Assembly (NCBI RefSeq): GCF_014191875.1
Contig: NZ_JACHXD010000010.1
Coordinates: 62,001-126,000, forward strand
Origin: Pseudoduganella violacea
Lineage (GTDB): Bacteria > Pseudomonadota > Gammaproteobacteria > Burkholderiales > Burkholderiaceae_D
DNA length: 64,000 bases
Reading direction: 5' to 3'
Shown here: in pieces, positions 18,949 through 27,459 of the stretch
Layout: every line of letters begins with the position of its first letter
How positions within the stretch are numbered: the stretch's first letter is position 1
Made by a program: the position numbers and the translations under genes
Notes under the pieces: model-generated
What the model was told of the DNA's origin: nothing
Database searches by the model: none
The model's input: the letters and a program-made list of their open reading frames with translations, nothing else

Positions 18949-20331
18949 TTAGAATGGCAGTTCGGCGTCCGGCTTGGCGGCCAGGATGACGTCGCGGAAC
19001 TGGCCCTGGATGCGCGCCAGCGCAGCCGGCGTCTCCGCCTCGAAGCGCATCACGATCACCGGCGTGGTGTTGGAGGAGCGCGCCAGGCCGAAGCCGTCGG
19101 CGTATTCCACACGCAGGCCGTCGATGGTGATGATCTGCTCATGGCCGGGGAATTTGGCGTCGCTGCGCAGCTTGTCCATCAGCGCGAAGTTTTCGCCTTC
19201 GTTCAGGTGCAGGTGCAGCTCGGGCGTGCTGTCGGACTGCGGCAGGGAATTGAGCAGGGCCGACGGGTCCTGTTCGCGGGTCAGGATTTCCAGCAGGCGC
19301 GCGCCCGAATACAGGCCGTCGTCGAAACCGTACCAGCGGTCCTTGAAGAAGATATGGCCGCTCATTTCGCCGCCCAGCGGGGCGCCGGTTTCGCGCAGCT
19401 TGGCTTTCACCAGCGAGTGGCCGGTCTTGTACATCAGCGGCTTGCCGCCGGCCTTGGCGATCCATGGCGCCAGGTGGCGCGTGCACTTCACGTCGAACAG
19501 GATCTGCTGGCCCGGATGGCGGCTCAGCACGTCGGAGGCGAACAGCATCATCTGGCGGTCGGGGAAGATGATCTGGCCGTCCTTGGTGACCACGCCGAGG
19601 CGGTCGCCGTCGCCGTCGAAGGCGATGCCCAGTTCGGCGTCGGTCTCTTGCAGGCAGCGGATCAGGTCTTGCAGGTTTTCCGGGTGGGCCGGATCGGGGT
19701 GGTGATTCGGGAAGTTGCCGTCCACTTCGCAGAACAGTTCAATGACTTCGCAACCCATGCCGCGGAACAGGTCGCCGGCGAAGGCGCCGGCCACGCCGTT
19801 GCCGCAGTCGACGGCGATCTTGATCGGACGCGCGAGCTTCACGTCGCCGATGATGCGCTCCAGATAAGCGGCGCGGATGTCGTGGGTGCGGTAGGCGCCC
19901 GGCGCGGCCGCCAGTTTATCGCCATCCTGCTGGATGCTGCGGTACAGGGCCTGGATCGCTTCGCCGTGGATGGCCTCGCCGGCCAGCACCATCTTGAAGC
20001 CGTTGTAGTCGGGCGGATTGTGGCTGCCCGTGACCATGATGCCGGATTTGCTTTCCAGCACATGGGTGCCGAAATACACCATGGGGGTGGCGACCACGCC
20101 CAGGTCGATCACATCGACGCCGGCCGACTGCAGGCCGGCGGCCAGGGCGGCGGCCAGTTCGGGGCCGGACAGGCGGCCGTCGCGGCCGATGACCACGCTG
20201 CGCTCGCCTTTGGCGACGGCGGCCAGGCCGAAGGCGTGGCCGATCTGGCGGGCCACGCCCGCATCCAGGGTTTTACCGATGATACCGCGGATATCGTAAG
20301 CTTTGAAAATGGTATGGGAGAGGGAAACCAT
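18949..20331 (-). CDS. Phosphomannomutase/phosphoglucomutase
   Basis: A 460-residue alpha-D-phosphohexomutase of the AlgC/ManB type, interconverting hexose 6- and 1-phosphates for LPS, exopolysaccharide and nucleotide-sugar synthesis. The phosphoserine loop is TGSHNPPDYNG, the metal loop is DGDGDRLG, and the sugar-binding loop GEMSGH is present; length matches P. aeruginosa AlgC. I start it at 20331 (MVSLSHTIFKAYDIRG), the conserved family opening, although no strong ribosome site is seen. Glucose 1-phosphate from this enzyme would feed RfbA, encoded at 23.5-24.5 kb. Confidence 0.92.
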   Translation of the reverse strand: MVSLSHTIFKAYDIRGIIGKTLDAGVARQIGHAFGLAAVAKGERSVVIGRDGRLSGPELAAALAAGLQSAGVDVIDLGVVATPMVYFGTHVLESKSGIMVTGSHNPPDYNGFKMVLAGEAIHGEAIQALYRSIQQDGDKLAAAPGAYRTHDIRAAYLERIIGDVKLARPIKIAVDCGNGVAGAFAGDLFRGMGCEVIELFCEVDGNFPNHHPDPAHPENLQDLIRCLQETDAELGIAFDGDGDRLGVVTKDGQIIFPDRQMMLFASDVLSRHPGQQILFDVKCTRHLAPWIAKAGGKPLMYKTGHSLVKAKLRETGAPLGGEMSGHIFFKDRWYGFDDGLYSGARLLEILTREQDPSALLNSLPQSDSTPELHLHLNEGENFALMDKLRSDAKFPGHEQIITIDGLRVEYADGFGLARSSNTTPVIVMRFEAETPAALARIQGQFRDVILAAKPDAELPF

Positions 20332-20474
20332 GATTGAGATCGCGTGAAGTCGCGCCGGCCGGGCCGGTGGCAACGAAATGGATAGGGAAAAATGGATAGC
20401 CTGCTAAGCCGCAAGCCGGACAACCGACATAGTAAGTGCGATACCGGCGACAGGCAAGCCCTGCCGCCAGGCGT

Positions 20475-20491
20475 GCCGGGGTGAACCCGGC
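20475..20491. repeat. Small GC hairpin
   Basis: A perfect inverted repeat, gccggg-gtgaa-cccggc, directly downstream of the H-NS-like gene (minus strand). It lacks a following T-run, so it is a poor classical terminator. A near copy with longer arms occurs at 22099-22119. Confidence 0.4.
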
Positions 20492-20501
20492 GGGAGGGGG
20501 C

Positions 20502-20813
20502 TCAGATGCGCAGGCCGTCGATGGCTTTGCCGGCTTCGAGCCATTCCTTGACCCATTTCGGCTGGCGGCCGCGGCCGGTCCATTGCTGGCTTGGATCGGC
20601 CGGATTGCGGAATTGCGCCGCCACGGTGCCGCCTTTGCCGCGATTGCCGGGCGCGCCCAGCAAGTCTTTCAATGGCACGCCCACGCTTTGCGCAATCGCG
20701 AGAATCTGCTCGCGCGCTTTCTGCAAATCCTGGGTTTCACGCTTCTTCAATTCACGCTTGATTTGCTCCTGCAAATCACGCAATTCACTGGCACTCTTAT
20801 TCGTCAGATCCAT
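20502..20813 (-). CDS. H-NS family nucleoid protein
   Basis: A 103-residue H-NS-like protein. The N-terminal half (residues 1-45) is a charged oligomerisation coiled coil. The C-terminal domain carries the DNA-binding core QQWTGRGRQPKWV, a version of the TWTGRGRTP motif that inserts into AT-rich minor grooves. The ATG at 20813 is chosen because aaggag sits 5-10 bases upstream; a GTG two codons earlier is too close to it. Betaproteobacteria often carry several such paralogues, and this one lies beside the polysaccharide genes. The upstream 60 bases are AT-rich. Confidence 0.92.
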   Translation of the reverse strand: MDLTNKSASELRDLQEQIKRELKKRETQDLQKAREQILAIAQSVGVPLKDLLGAPGNRGKGGTVAAQFRNPADPSQQWTGRGRQPKWVKEWLEAGKAIDGLRI

Positions 20814-20875
20814 TGTCACTCCTTAATCAGAAATGGGTTAAAGCTTCTGAGCGAAATATACACTAAATATTGAAA

Positions 20876-21973
20876 TCACGAATGTTTCTTGTGCCGTATC
20901 ATCCAGCGCGGCGCTTTAAATCGGACAATTCTTACATAAAGCCAGACATAACTGGTGACGAATAAAAAACAGAAGCACATCAGAACCCAGCTATGGCGCC
21001 AGAATACCGTGGCCGGAATAACCGCCATCAGCGAAAACATCCACAGATAAGGCGAGGTCAGGGAATTGCGGCGCATCAGGGCGCGCGCGTCCTTGCGCCC
21101 CACGGCCCACTGCACCACGCGGCGGAAGATCAGGCTATGCAGATGGATGCCGTCCGGCATGGTCGGCGATTTCCCGCGAATAAACATGCGCCGGTAAGCG
21201 GAAAATAAAGTTTCAAATGCGGGATAGATTAAAAGCAATGCTGCATACCATGTGGAAACTTGTGGATTGCGCATTACCAGCAACAGGGTCAATTCCCCCA
21301 GCATAAAACCGATAAAATAGGCGCCGCCATCGCCGAGAAAGATCAGACCGACCGGATAATTCCAGATCAGAAAACCGGCGGTGGCGCCGGCCACCATCAG
21401 GGCCGCCACCAGCACAAACATATCATTGACTTGCAAGGCAACATAGGCCAGTGATAAGAGCATGCAAATCGTCACCACGCTGGCCAAGCCATTAAATCCA
21501 TCGATAATATTGACGGCATTCGCAATGCCAGCCACTGCCAATATGGTCAGCGGTAATGTCAGCCATAAATACGGCAGGGGCCAGGCGGAAAATACCCAGT
21601 CGATGCGGTCGATGCGGGCGTCCAGCAGGTAATAGCCGAGCAAGGCGGCGACCATGGTCAGCAAGAGGCGGCGCAGGGCGCTGACGCGGCCGGTGTAATC
21701 CTCGATGATGCCGCCGGTAAAGGCGATGATGGAACAGCACAGCAGGGACATCATCCAGCTCGTCATGGCCGGCACGCGCCAGATCGAGATGCAGGCGCTG
21801 AGCGCCACGGCCAGGAAGATGGGCAGGCCGCCGATGCGCGCGACCGAATGCGCATGCACTTTTTGCACGCCGTGGAAATTGGCATCCAGGGCCGGGCCGT
21901 GCAGGCGCGCATCCTTGATGACCAGCAGGGTCAACAGCGCCGACGCGACAAAGCTCACCAGAAATGAAAACAT
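20876..21973 (-). CDS. WecA/TagO-type undecaprenyl-phosphate sugar-1-phosphate transferase
   Basis: A 365-residue polytopic membrane protein of the MraY/WecA glycosyltransferase-4 family, with about ten hydrophobic helices. Family signatures are the NIIDGFNGLAS loop and FLGDGGAYFIGF. Enzymes of this type begin O-antigen or capsule synthesis by moving a sugar phosphate onto the lipid carrier; which UDP-sugar is used cannot be told. The ATG at 21973 opens the first helix (MFSFLVSFVASALLTLLVI) but has a weak ribosome site, and the frame stays open to 22078. The base composition is less GC-rich than the adjacent rfb genes. Confidence 0.85.
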   Translation of the reverse strand: MFSFLVSFVASALLTLLVIKDARLHGPALDANFHGVQKVHAHSVARIGGLPIFLAVALSACISIWRVPAMTSWMMSLLCCSIIAFTGGIIEDYTGRVSALRRLLLTMVAALLGYYLLDARIDRIDWVFSAWPLPYLWLTLPLTILAVAGIANAVNIIDGFNGLASVVTICMLLSLAYVALQVNDMFVLVAALMVAGATAGFLIWNYPVGLIFLGDGGAYFIGFMLGELTLLLVMRNPQVSTWYAALLLIYPAFETLFSAYRRMFIRGKSPTMPDGIHLHSLIFRRVVQWAVGRKDARALMRRNSLTSPYLWMFSLMAVIPATVFWRHSWVLMCFCFLFVTSYVWLYVRIVRFKAPRWMIRHKKHS

Positions 21974-22098
21974 GTTTTTTTGATCGATATAGAGTAGCTT
22001 GTCCCGTCGCAGGCCCCTGCCTGTCCGCTGCCAGCCCGCGATTGTACCGTCTTCCGGTACGGCGCAGGGGACGGCCAAGGCGCCGGTATTCTAGCAAA

Positions 22099-22119
22099 CG
22101 GCCGGGCTGAACCCGGCCG
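22099..22119. repeat. GC hairpin between rfbD and the WecA-like gene
   Basis: A perfect 8-base inverted repeat (cggccggg / cccggccg) around ctgaa. It shares the gccggg-tgaacccggc core with 20475-20491. It follows rfbD on the minus strand and may reduce read-through into the WecA-like gene, but no T-run follows. Confidence 0.4.
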
Positions 22120-22152
22120 CGCTTACCTTTCGACACACCGTGGGGGGCGCGC

Positions 22153-23013
22153 TTAGCCGCTCATGCACAGGCGCAGGGCCGCGCGCCAGTGCGGCAGCTG
22201 GCACAGCTGCCGCGTCAGTTTGGCCGAGGACAGCACCGAATACTGGGGCCGCGGCGCGGGCAGCGGGTAGTCGGCGGTGGTGATCGGCAGCAGGCGGCAG
22301 GCCATGCCGGCCTCCTCCAGAATGGCTTCGGTGAAGCCGAACCAGGTGGTCTGGCCCTGGCTGCTCAAATGATACAGACCGCCGTGCTGGCGCCACCAGT
22401 CGGGGCCGCCGGCCCGGGCCTGGGCCAGCACCAGGGCGGTGCTGTCGGCAATGGTGCGGCTCCAGGTCGGGGCGCCATGCTGGTCATCGACGATGCGCAA
22501 TTCTTCGCGCTCGCGCGCCAGGCGCAACATGGTCAGCAGGAAATTCTTGCCACGCATGCCATACACCCAGCTGGTGCGGAAAATCAGGTGGGGAATGCCG
22601 GCCGCCGCGATGGCTTGCTCGCCGGCCAGCTTGCTAGCGCCGTAAACATTGATGGGGCCGGTGGCGTCGCCCTCGGCGCGCGCCGCGGCCTCCGTGCCGG
22701 CGAAGACATAGTCGGTCGAGTAATGCACCAGGGCCGCGCCCAGGCGCTTAGCCTCTTCCGCCATCAGGGCCGGCGCTTCGGCGTTGATGCGGTAGGCCAG
22801 TCGCGGCTCGCTCTCGGCCTTGTCCACGGCCGTGTAGGCGGCCGGATTGACGATCAATTGCGGCTGTTCGGCGCGCAGCACGGCGCGCAGCTGGTCGAGG
22901 TCGGACAGGTCGAGGCGGCCGCGCTCCAGCGCCACCACCGTGCCCAGCCCCTGCAAGCTGCGCTCCAGCTCATACCCCACCTGGCCATTGCGGCCCGTCA
23001 GCAGGATCTTCAT
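22153..23013 (-). CDS. rfbD: dTDP-4-dehydrorhamnose reductase
   Basis: A 286-residue NAD(P)H-dependent reductase doing the last step of dTDP-L-rhamnose synthesis. The Rossmann motif GRNGQVGYELE is at the N-terminus and the Ser-Tyr-Lys centre is represented by STDYVFAG and the YGASKLAGE motif. The start at 23013 overlaps the rfbC stop by four bases (ATGA). It is last in the order rfbB-rfbA-rfbC-rfbD, with every junction overlapping, so the four should be made from one transcript in balanced amounts. Confidence 0.96.
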   Translation of the reverse strand: MKILLTGRNGQVGYELERSLQGLGTVVALERGRLDLSDLDQLRAVLRAEQPQLIVNPAAYTAVDKAESEPRLAYRINAEAPALMAEEAKRLGAALVHYSTDYVFAGTEAAARAEGDATGPINVYGASKLAGEQAIAAAGIPHLIFRTSWVYGMRGKNFLLTMLRLAREREELRIVDDQHGAPTWSRTIADSTALVLAQARAGGPDWWRQHGGLYHLSSQGQTTWFGFTEAILEEAGMACRLLPITTADYPLPAPRPQYSVLSSAKLTRQLCQLPHWRAALRLCMSG

Positions 23014-23555
23014 GCGAACATGTCCGCATCGGCCAGCAGCAAGCCCTGCCGGTCCTTGCCGGACAGCTGGGGCGCCCCGTCCAGCGGCCATTCGATACCG
23101 ATGGCCGGATCGTTCCAGATCACGGTGCGTTCGTGTTCGGGCGCGTAGTAATCGGTGGTTTTATACAGGAATTCCGCGTAATCGCTGGTGACCACGAAGC
23201 CATGGGCAAAACCCGGCGGCACCCACAGCTGGCGTTTGTTCTCGGCCGACAGCTCGATCCCCATCCAGCGGCCGAAGGTCGGCGAACTCTTGCGCAAATC
23301 GACCGCCACGTCGAACACCGCGCCGGCCGTGACACGCACCAGCTTGCCCTGCGACTGCTGGATCTGGTAGTGCAGGCCGCGCAACACCCCCTTGGCCGAG
23401 CGCGAATGGTTATCCTGCACGAACTCCGCCTGAACGCCGGTCATCTCGGCGAAACGGCGCGCATTGAAGCTTTCGTAGAAAAAGCCGCGCTCATCGCCGA
23501 ACACGGCGGGTTCGATCAACAGCACGCCGTCGATCGCGGTCGGAAGCACTTTCAT
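23010..23555 (-). CDS. rfbC: dTDP-4-dehydrorhamnose 3,5-epimerase
   Basis: A 181-residue cupin-type epimerase, third step of dTDP-L-rhamnose synthesis. The conserved GVLRGLHYQ block holds the catalytic His, and [10 protein letters not shown] and [13 protein letters not shown] are family signatures. Length is normal. It overlaps rfbA and rfbD by four bases on each side. Confidence 0.97.
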   Translation of the reverse strand: MKVLPTAIDGVLLIEPAVFGDERGFFYESFNARRFAEMTGVQAEFVQDNHSRSAKGVLRGLHYQIQQSQGKLVRVTAGAVFDVAVDLRKSSPTFGRWMGIELSAENKRQLWVPPGFAHGFVVTSDYAEFLYKTTDYYAPEHERTVIWNDPAIGIEWPLDGAPQLSGKDRQGLLLADADMFA

Positions 23556-24457
23556 CGCGGGATTACCTTATCCTCAAGAATTTGCAGCAGATATTGGCCA
23601 TAGCCATTTTTCTTCAGCGGTTCGGCCAGCTTGCGCAGCTGGGCGGCATCGATATAACCCTTGCGGTAAGCGATCTCCTCCGGACACGCGACTTTCAAAC
23701 CCTGGCGCCGTTCGATGGTAGCGATGAACTGGGAGGCGTCGAGCAGCGACTCGTGGGTGCCGGTGTCGAGCCAGGCCATGCCGCGCCCCATCACTTCCAC
23801 CTTGAGTTCGCCGGACCTCAGGTAAGCCTGGTTGACGTCGGTGATTTCCAGCTCGCCGCGCGCCGAGGGTTGGATGGCGGCAGCGATGGCGCCGACCTGG
23901 CGGTCATAGAAATACAGGCCGGTCACGGCGTAATTGGATTTCGGCTGCAGCGGTTTTTCCTCGATGCTCACCGCCTGGCGCTGCTCGTCGAATTCCACCA
24001 CGCCATAGCGCTCGGGATCGGTGACGTGGTAGGCGAACACGGTGGCGCCCTCGGTGCGCTCGGCCGCGCTGCGCAGCATGGCGTCCAGATCGTTGCCGTA
24101 GTAGATGTTATCGCCGAGGATCAGCGCCGAAGGCGCATCGCCGACGAAATCGCGGCCGATGATGAACGCTTGCGCCAGGCCGTCCGGCGAAGGCTGGACC
24201 GCATAGCTGAGCTGCAAGCCCCACTGGCTGCCGTCGCCCAGCAGCTCCTGGAAGCGCGGCGTGTCCTGCGGCGTGGAAATGATCAGGATCTCGCGCATGC
24301 CGGCCAGCATCAGCACCGTCAGCGGATGGTAGATCATCGGCTTGTCGTAGATCGGCAGCAGCTGCTTGGACACCGCCTTGGTGATCGGATACAGGCGGGT
24401 GCCGGAACCGCCGGCCAGGATGATGCCCTTGCGGTGGGGCAGGGTTGGCGTCGTCAT
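23552..24457 (-). CDS. rfbA: Glucose-1-phosphate thymidylyltransferase
   Basis: A 301-residue nucleotidyltransferase that makes dTDP-glucose from glucose 1-phosphate and dTTP. The loop [16 protein letters not shown] binds the nucleotide, followed by [16 protein letters not shown], and ILGDNIYYG carries a metal ligand. The start at 24457 overlaps the rfbB stop by four bases; the open frame extends further upstream only as a shadow of rfbB. It is usually feedback-inhibited by dTDP-rhamnose in this family. Confidence 0.97.
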   Translation of the reverse strand: MTTPTLPHRKGIILAGGSGTRLYPITKAVSKQLLPIYDKPMIYHPLTVLMLAGMREILIISTPQDTPRFQELLGDGSQWGLQLSYAVQPSPDGLAQAFIIGRDFVGDAPSALILGDNIYYGNDLDAMLRSAAERTEGATVFAYHVTDPERYGVVEFDEQRQAVSIEEKPLQPKSNYAVTGLYFYDRQVGAIAAAIQPSARGELEITDVNQAYLRSGELKVEVMGRGMAWLDTGTHESLLDASQFIATIERRQGLKVACPEEIAYRKGYIDAAQLRKLAEPLKKNGYGQYLLQILEDKVIPR

Positions 24458-25527
24458 TGCTGGGCTTCCCGGTTGAAGTAATTGGTTTCCACCCACTTGG
24501 CGTAGGCGCCGGATTGCACGTCGGCCACCCAGTCCGGATGGTCGAGATACCACTGCACGGTCTTGGCGATGCCGGTTTCGAAGGTTTCGGCCGGTTTCCA
24601 ACCCAGCTCGCGCTCAAGCTTGCGCGCATCGATGGCGTAGCGGCGGTCGTGGCCGGGGCGGTCTTTGACATAGGTGATCTGGCTGCGGTAGCTGGCGCCG
24701 TCGGCCTTCGGCTGCAGCCGGTCCAGCATATCGCACAGGGTATGCACCACGTCCAGGTTGGCCATCTCGTTCCAGCCGCCAACGTTATAGGTTTCGCCCA
24801 GACGGCCGGCGGCCAGCACGCGGCGGATGGCGGCGCAATGGTCGCTCACATACAGCCAGTCGCGGATCTGCTGGCCGTCGCCATAGATGGGCAGGGGCTT
24901 GCCGGCCCGGGCGTTGGCGATGATCAGCGGGATCAGCTTCTCGGGGAAATGGTAGGGACCGTAGTTGTTCGAGCAATTGGTGGTCAGCGTCGGGAAACCA
25001 TAGGTGTGGTGGTAGGAGCGCACCAGGTGGTCGGACGCGGCTTTCGACGCCGAATACGGGCTGTTCGGCGCATACGCCGTGGTTTCGCTGAACGGCGCGT
25101 CGTCCGGCCCCAGCGTGCCATACACCTCATCGGTCGAGACATGCAGGAAGCGGAAGGCGGCTTTGGCCGTCTCGTCCAGGCCGTTCCAGTACGTGCGCGC
25201 CGCTTCGAGCAAGCTGAAGGTGCCGTTGATATTGGTGTTGATGAACTCGGCCGGGCCATGGATGGAACGGTCCACATGGCTTTCCGCCGCAAAATGCACG
25301 ATGGCGCGCGGCTGGTGCCGCTGCAGCAGCGCCAGCACCTGGGCCTGGTCGCCGATATCGCCGCGCACGAAGACGTGGCGCGCATCCTCCTTGAGCGCGG
25401 CCAGATTGTTCAGATTGCCCGCATAGGTCAACTTGTCGTAATTGAGCACGGGTTCATCCGATTGAGCCAGCCAATCCAGCACGAAATTCGAGCCGATAAA
25501 CCCTGCACCGCCCGTCACAAAAATCAT
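24454..25527 (-). CDS. rfbB: dTDP-glucose 4,6-dehydratase
   Basis: A 357-residue extended short-chain dehydrogenase, second step of dTDP-rhamnose synthesis. The motifs are NAD-binding [18 protein letters not shown] carrying the catalytic Thr-Asp-Glu set, and the YSASKAASD proton-relay Tyr/Lys. It is the first gene of rfbBACD. The 134 bases separating it from the divergent apaH should contain both promoters. No rhamnosyltransferase gene is near. Confidence 0.97.
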   Translation of the reverse strand: MIFVTGGAGFIGSNFVLDWLAQSDEPVLNYDKLTYAGNLNNLAALKEDARHVFVRGDIGDQAQVLALLQRHQPRAIVHFAAESHVDRSIHGPAEFINTNINGTFSLLEAARTYWNGLDETAKAAFRFLHVSTDEVYGTLGPDDAPFSETTAYAPNSPYSASKAASDHLVRSYHHTYGFPTLTTNCSNNYGPYHFPEKLIPLIIANARAGKPLPIYGDGQQIRDWLYVSDHCAAIRRVLAAGRLGETYNVGGWNEMANLDVVHTLCDMLDRLQPKADGASYRSQITYVKDRPGHDRRYAIDARKLERELGWKPAETFETGIAKTVQWYLDHPDWVADVQSGAYAKWVETNYFNREAQQ

Positions 25528-25661
25528 TTAGTATCCCGCGCCAGCGTGTGGTTGATGATACTCATGATTTTATGTGAAACTGAGCCTTCCACGGTTAAAA
25601 AAACCCTGCCCAACCAATACCTTTAAGAAATATCACCTTGGCCGCAACGCTTTCCCCCTCC

Positions 25662-26528
25662 ATGAAAACTTTCGTCATCGGCGACCTGCAAGGTTGTCAC
25701 CAGCAGGCCGTGGCCCTGGTCGAGCGCATCCTGGCGCAGGAACACGCGGCCGGCGCGCCGCCGCCGGCCATCCTCTTCTGCGGCGACCTGATCAACCGCG
25801 GCCCGGATTCGCTCGCCACCTTGCGTTATGTGCAGGCCCTGTCCCAGGGCAGCGATGGCCGCATCGACACCGTGCTCGGCAACCATGACCTGCACCTGCT
25901 GGCCGTGGCCAACGGCATCCGCCCCGAGTCGGCGGCCGACACCATCATGCCCATCCTTGGCGCGCCCGACCGCGACGCCCTGCTGCACTGGCTGCGCCAG
26001 CGTCCGATGGCCCTGCTGCACAAAAATCACTTGCTGGTGCACGGCGGCGTGCTGCCGCAATGGTCGGCGGCCGCGACCCTGGCCCACGCGGCCGAGGTGG
26101 AAGCGGCGCTGCGCGGCCCGGACTGGGTCGGCTTCCTGCGCCAGATGTATGGCAACAGCCCGGACCGCTGGAGCGAGGACCTGGCCGGGCCGGAGCGCCT
26201 GCGCTGCATCGTCAACGCGCTGACGCGCATGCGCTTCTGCAGCGCCGACGGGGTGATGGATTTCAAGCTCAAGGAAAGCGCCAAGGCCGACCCGGCCAGC
26301 GGCCTGATGCCGTGGTTCGAAGTGCCGGGACGGCGCACGGCCGACGTCACTGTGGTGTTCGGCCACTGGTCGGCGCTGGGCTTGCAGCTCAAGCCGCGCC
26401 TGATCGCGCTCGACAGCGGCTGCGTCTGGGGCGGCCAGCTGTCGGCCGTCTGCCTTGACGACCGCCAACTGCTGCAGGAGGAATGTCCGCAGATCTGCGT
26501 GCACACGGGCGCCCGCCACGGCGCCTGA
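25662..26528 (+). CDS. apaH: Symmetrical bis(5'-nucleosyl)-tetraphosphatase ApaH
   Basis: A 288-residue calcineurin-like phosphoesterase that splits Ap4A into two ADP and also removes Np4 caps from RNA. The metal motifs GDLQGC, GDLINRGPDS and LGNHD are all present, and a late FGHWSALG block follows. The ATG at 25662 gives the conserved opening MKTFVIGDLQGC. The single gene converges with the acyltransferase gene (16 bases between stops). Length is close to E. coli ApaH. Confidence 0.94.
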   Translation: MKTFVIGDLQGCHQQAVALVERILAQEHAAGAPPPAILFCGDLINRGPDSLATLRYVQALSQGSDGRIDTVLGNHDLHLLAVANGIRPESAADTIMPILGAPDRDALLHWLRQRPMALLHKNHLLVHGGVLPQWSAAATLAHAAEVEAALRGPDWVGFLRQMYGNSPDRWSEDLAGPERLRCIVNALTRMRFCSADGVMDFKLKESAKADPASGLMPWFEVPGRRTADVTVVFGHWSALGLQLKPRLIALDSGCVWGGQLSAVCLDDRQLLQEECPQICVHTGARHGA

Positions 26529-26544
26529 GCACGGAGCGGATGGC

Positions 26545-27318
26545 TCAGTGGCTGGCCTGGCTGGCCGCCTCGGCCGTCAGCGGCACCAGGCCCAGCGCGG
26601 CGGCGATGGCGTCATGGCTGGCCTGGGCCAGCTCGCGGCGGTGGGTGCCCGTCGCATCGCTAGCCGGCAGGCAATGCAGGCGCGCCGTCACGGGCGGTCC
26701 GTCCAGGATCGCCAGAATACTCTGCACAAAGGTCATCTCGCCGACGAAATCGACTGTCGGATGACGCTCGCCGCGCGCATCGGCATAGGATAGCGCGAAC
26801 GGCTGCACCATCACCTTAGCGTCGATGGCCGCCTCGAACAGATTGGCATGGAAAGGCAGGATGGAACCCTGGGGCGCCGTCGTGCCCTCCGGGAAGAAAG
26901 CCACGCGCTCGCCCGCCTGCAGGCTGTGCACCAGGCCCTTGAAGATATGGCGCAGGTCGCGCCGGCTGCCGCGCGCGATGAAGACCGTGCCGGCCTTCTC
27001 CACCAGCCAGCCCGCCAGCGGCCAGGAACGGATTTCCGCCTTCGCCACGAAGCGGCAAGGATACAGCGCATTGATGACGAAAATATCCAGCCAGGAAATA
27101 TGGTTAGCCACGATCATGGCCTGCTGCAGCGGCTCGGCGCCGCCGGCGACCACCTCCACTTCCACATTACACAGCCGCAACAGCTGGCGCGACCAGCGGC
27201 GCACATGGTCGTTGCGGCGCGCGCCGCCGATCCACGGAAACACGATGGCGCAAGTCACCATCCCCTGCAGCAGATGCAGCACCACCCGTGCCACGCGAAA
27301 AATGAGTCTCAGATTCAA
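26545..27318 (-). CDS. 1-acylglycerol-3-phosphate acyltransferase (second PlsC-type)
   Basis: A 257-residue membrane-associated acyltransferase with an N-terminal hydrophobic stretch (residues 8-30). The catalytic block NHISWLD has the canonical H-x4-D and FPEGTT is the glycerophosphate site. It resembles PlsC or PlsC-like lyso-ornithine-lipid acyltransferases, and the substrate is not certain. It is on the same strand as the pyrimidine operon, from whose last gene it is separated by the 109-base repeat locus C. Confidence 0.88.
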   Translation of the reverse strand: MNLRLIFRVARVVLHLLQGMVTCAIVFPWIGGARRNDHVRRWSRQLLRLCNVEVEVVAGGAEPLQQAMIVANHISWLDIFVINALYPCRFVAKAEIRSWPLAGWLVEKAGTVFIARGSRRDLRHIFKGLVHSLQAGERVAFFPEGTTAPQGSILPFHANLFEAAIDAKVMVQPFALSYADARGERHPTVDFVGEMTFVQSILAILDGPPVTARLHCLPASDATGTHRRELAQASHDAIAAALGLVPLTAEAASQASH

Positions 27319-27344
27319 ATCACACCAAACCCGGTTTGCGATAA

Positions 27345-27453
27345 ATCAAAGAATGTCCCACCCTGGTGTCAGGCACCAAGGTTGGACATTGTTTGCGATA
27401 GATCAAAGAATGTCCGACCCTGGTGCCTGACACTAGGGTCGGACATTGTTTGA
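27345..27453. repeat. REPIN-like palindrome pair, locus C
   Basis: Two head-to-head imperfect palindromes: 27352-27368 with 27374-27390 (loop tcagg) and 27409-27425 with 27431-27447 (loop cctga; 16 of 17 paired). Loop centres are 57 bases apart, the same as at locus B, and the first 32 bases differ from B at one position. It lies between the pyrC' stop and the acyltransferase start, both on the minus strand, so it may affect read-through or mRNA stability within a transcript. Confidence 0.87.
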
Positions 27454-27459
27454 GGGAGA

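Noticed and set aside
18883..20337. 484-codon plus-strand open frame opposite the phosphomannomutase gene
   Set aside because: No recognisable motif, and shadow-type composition; the minus-strand frame has the phosphoserine and metal loops.
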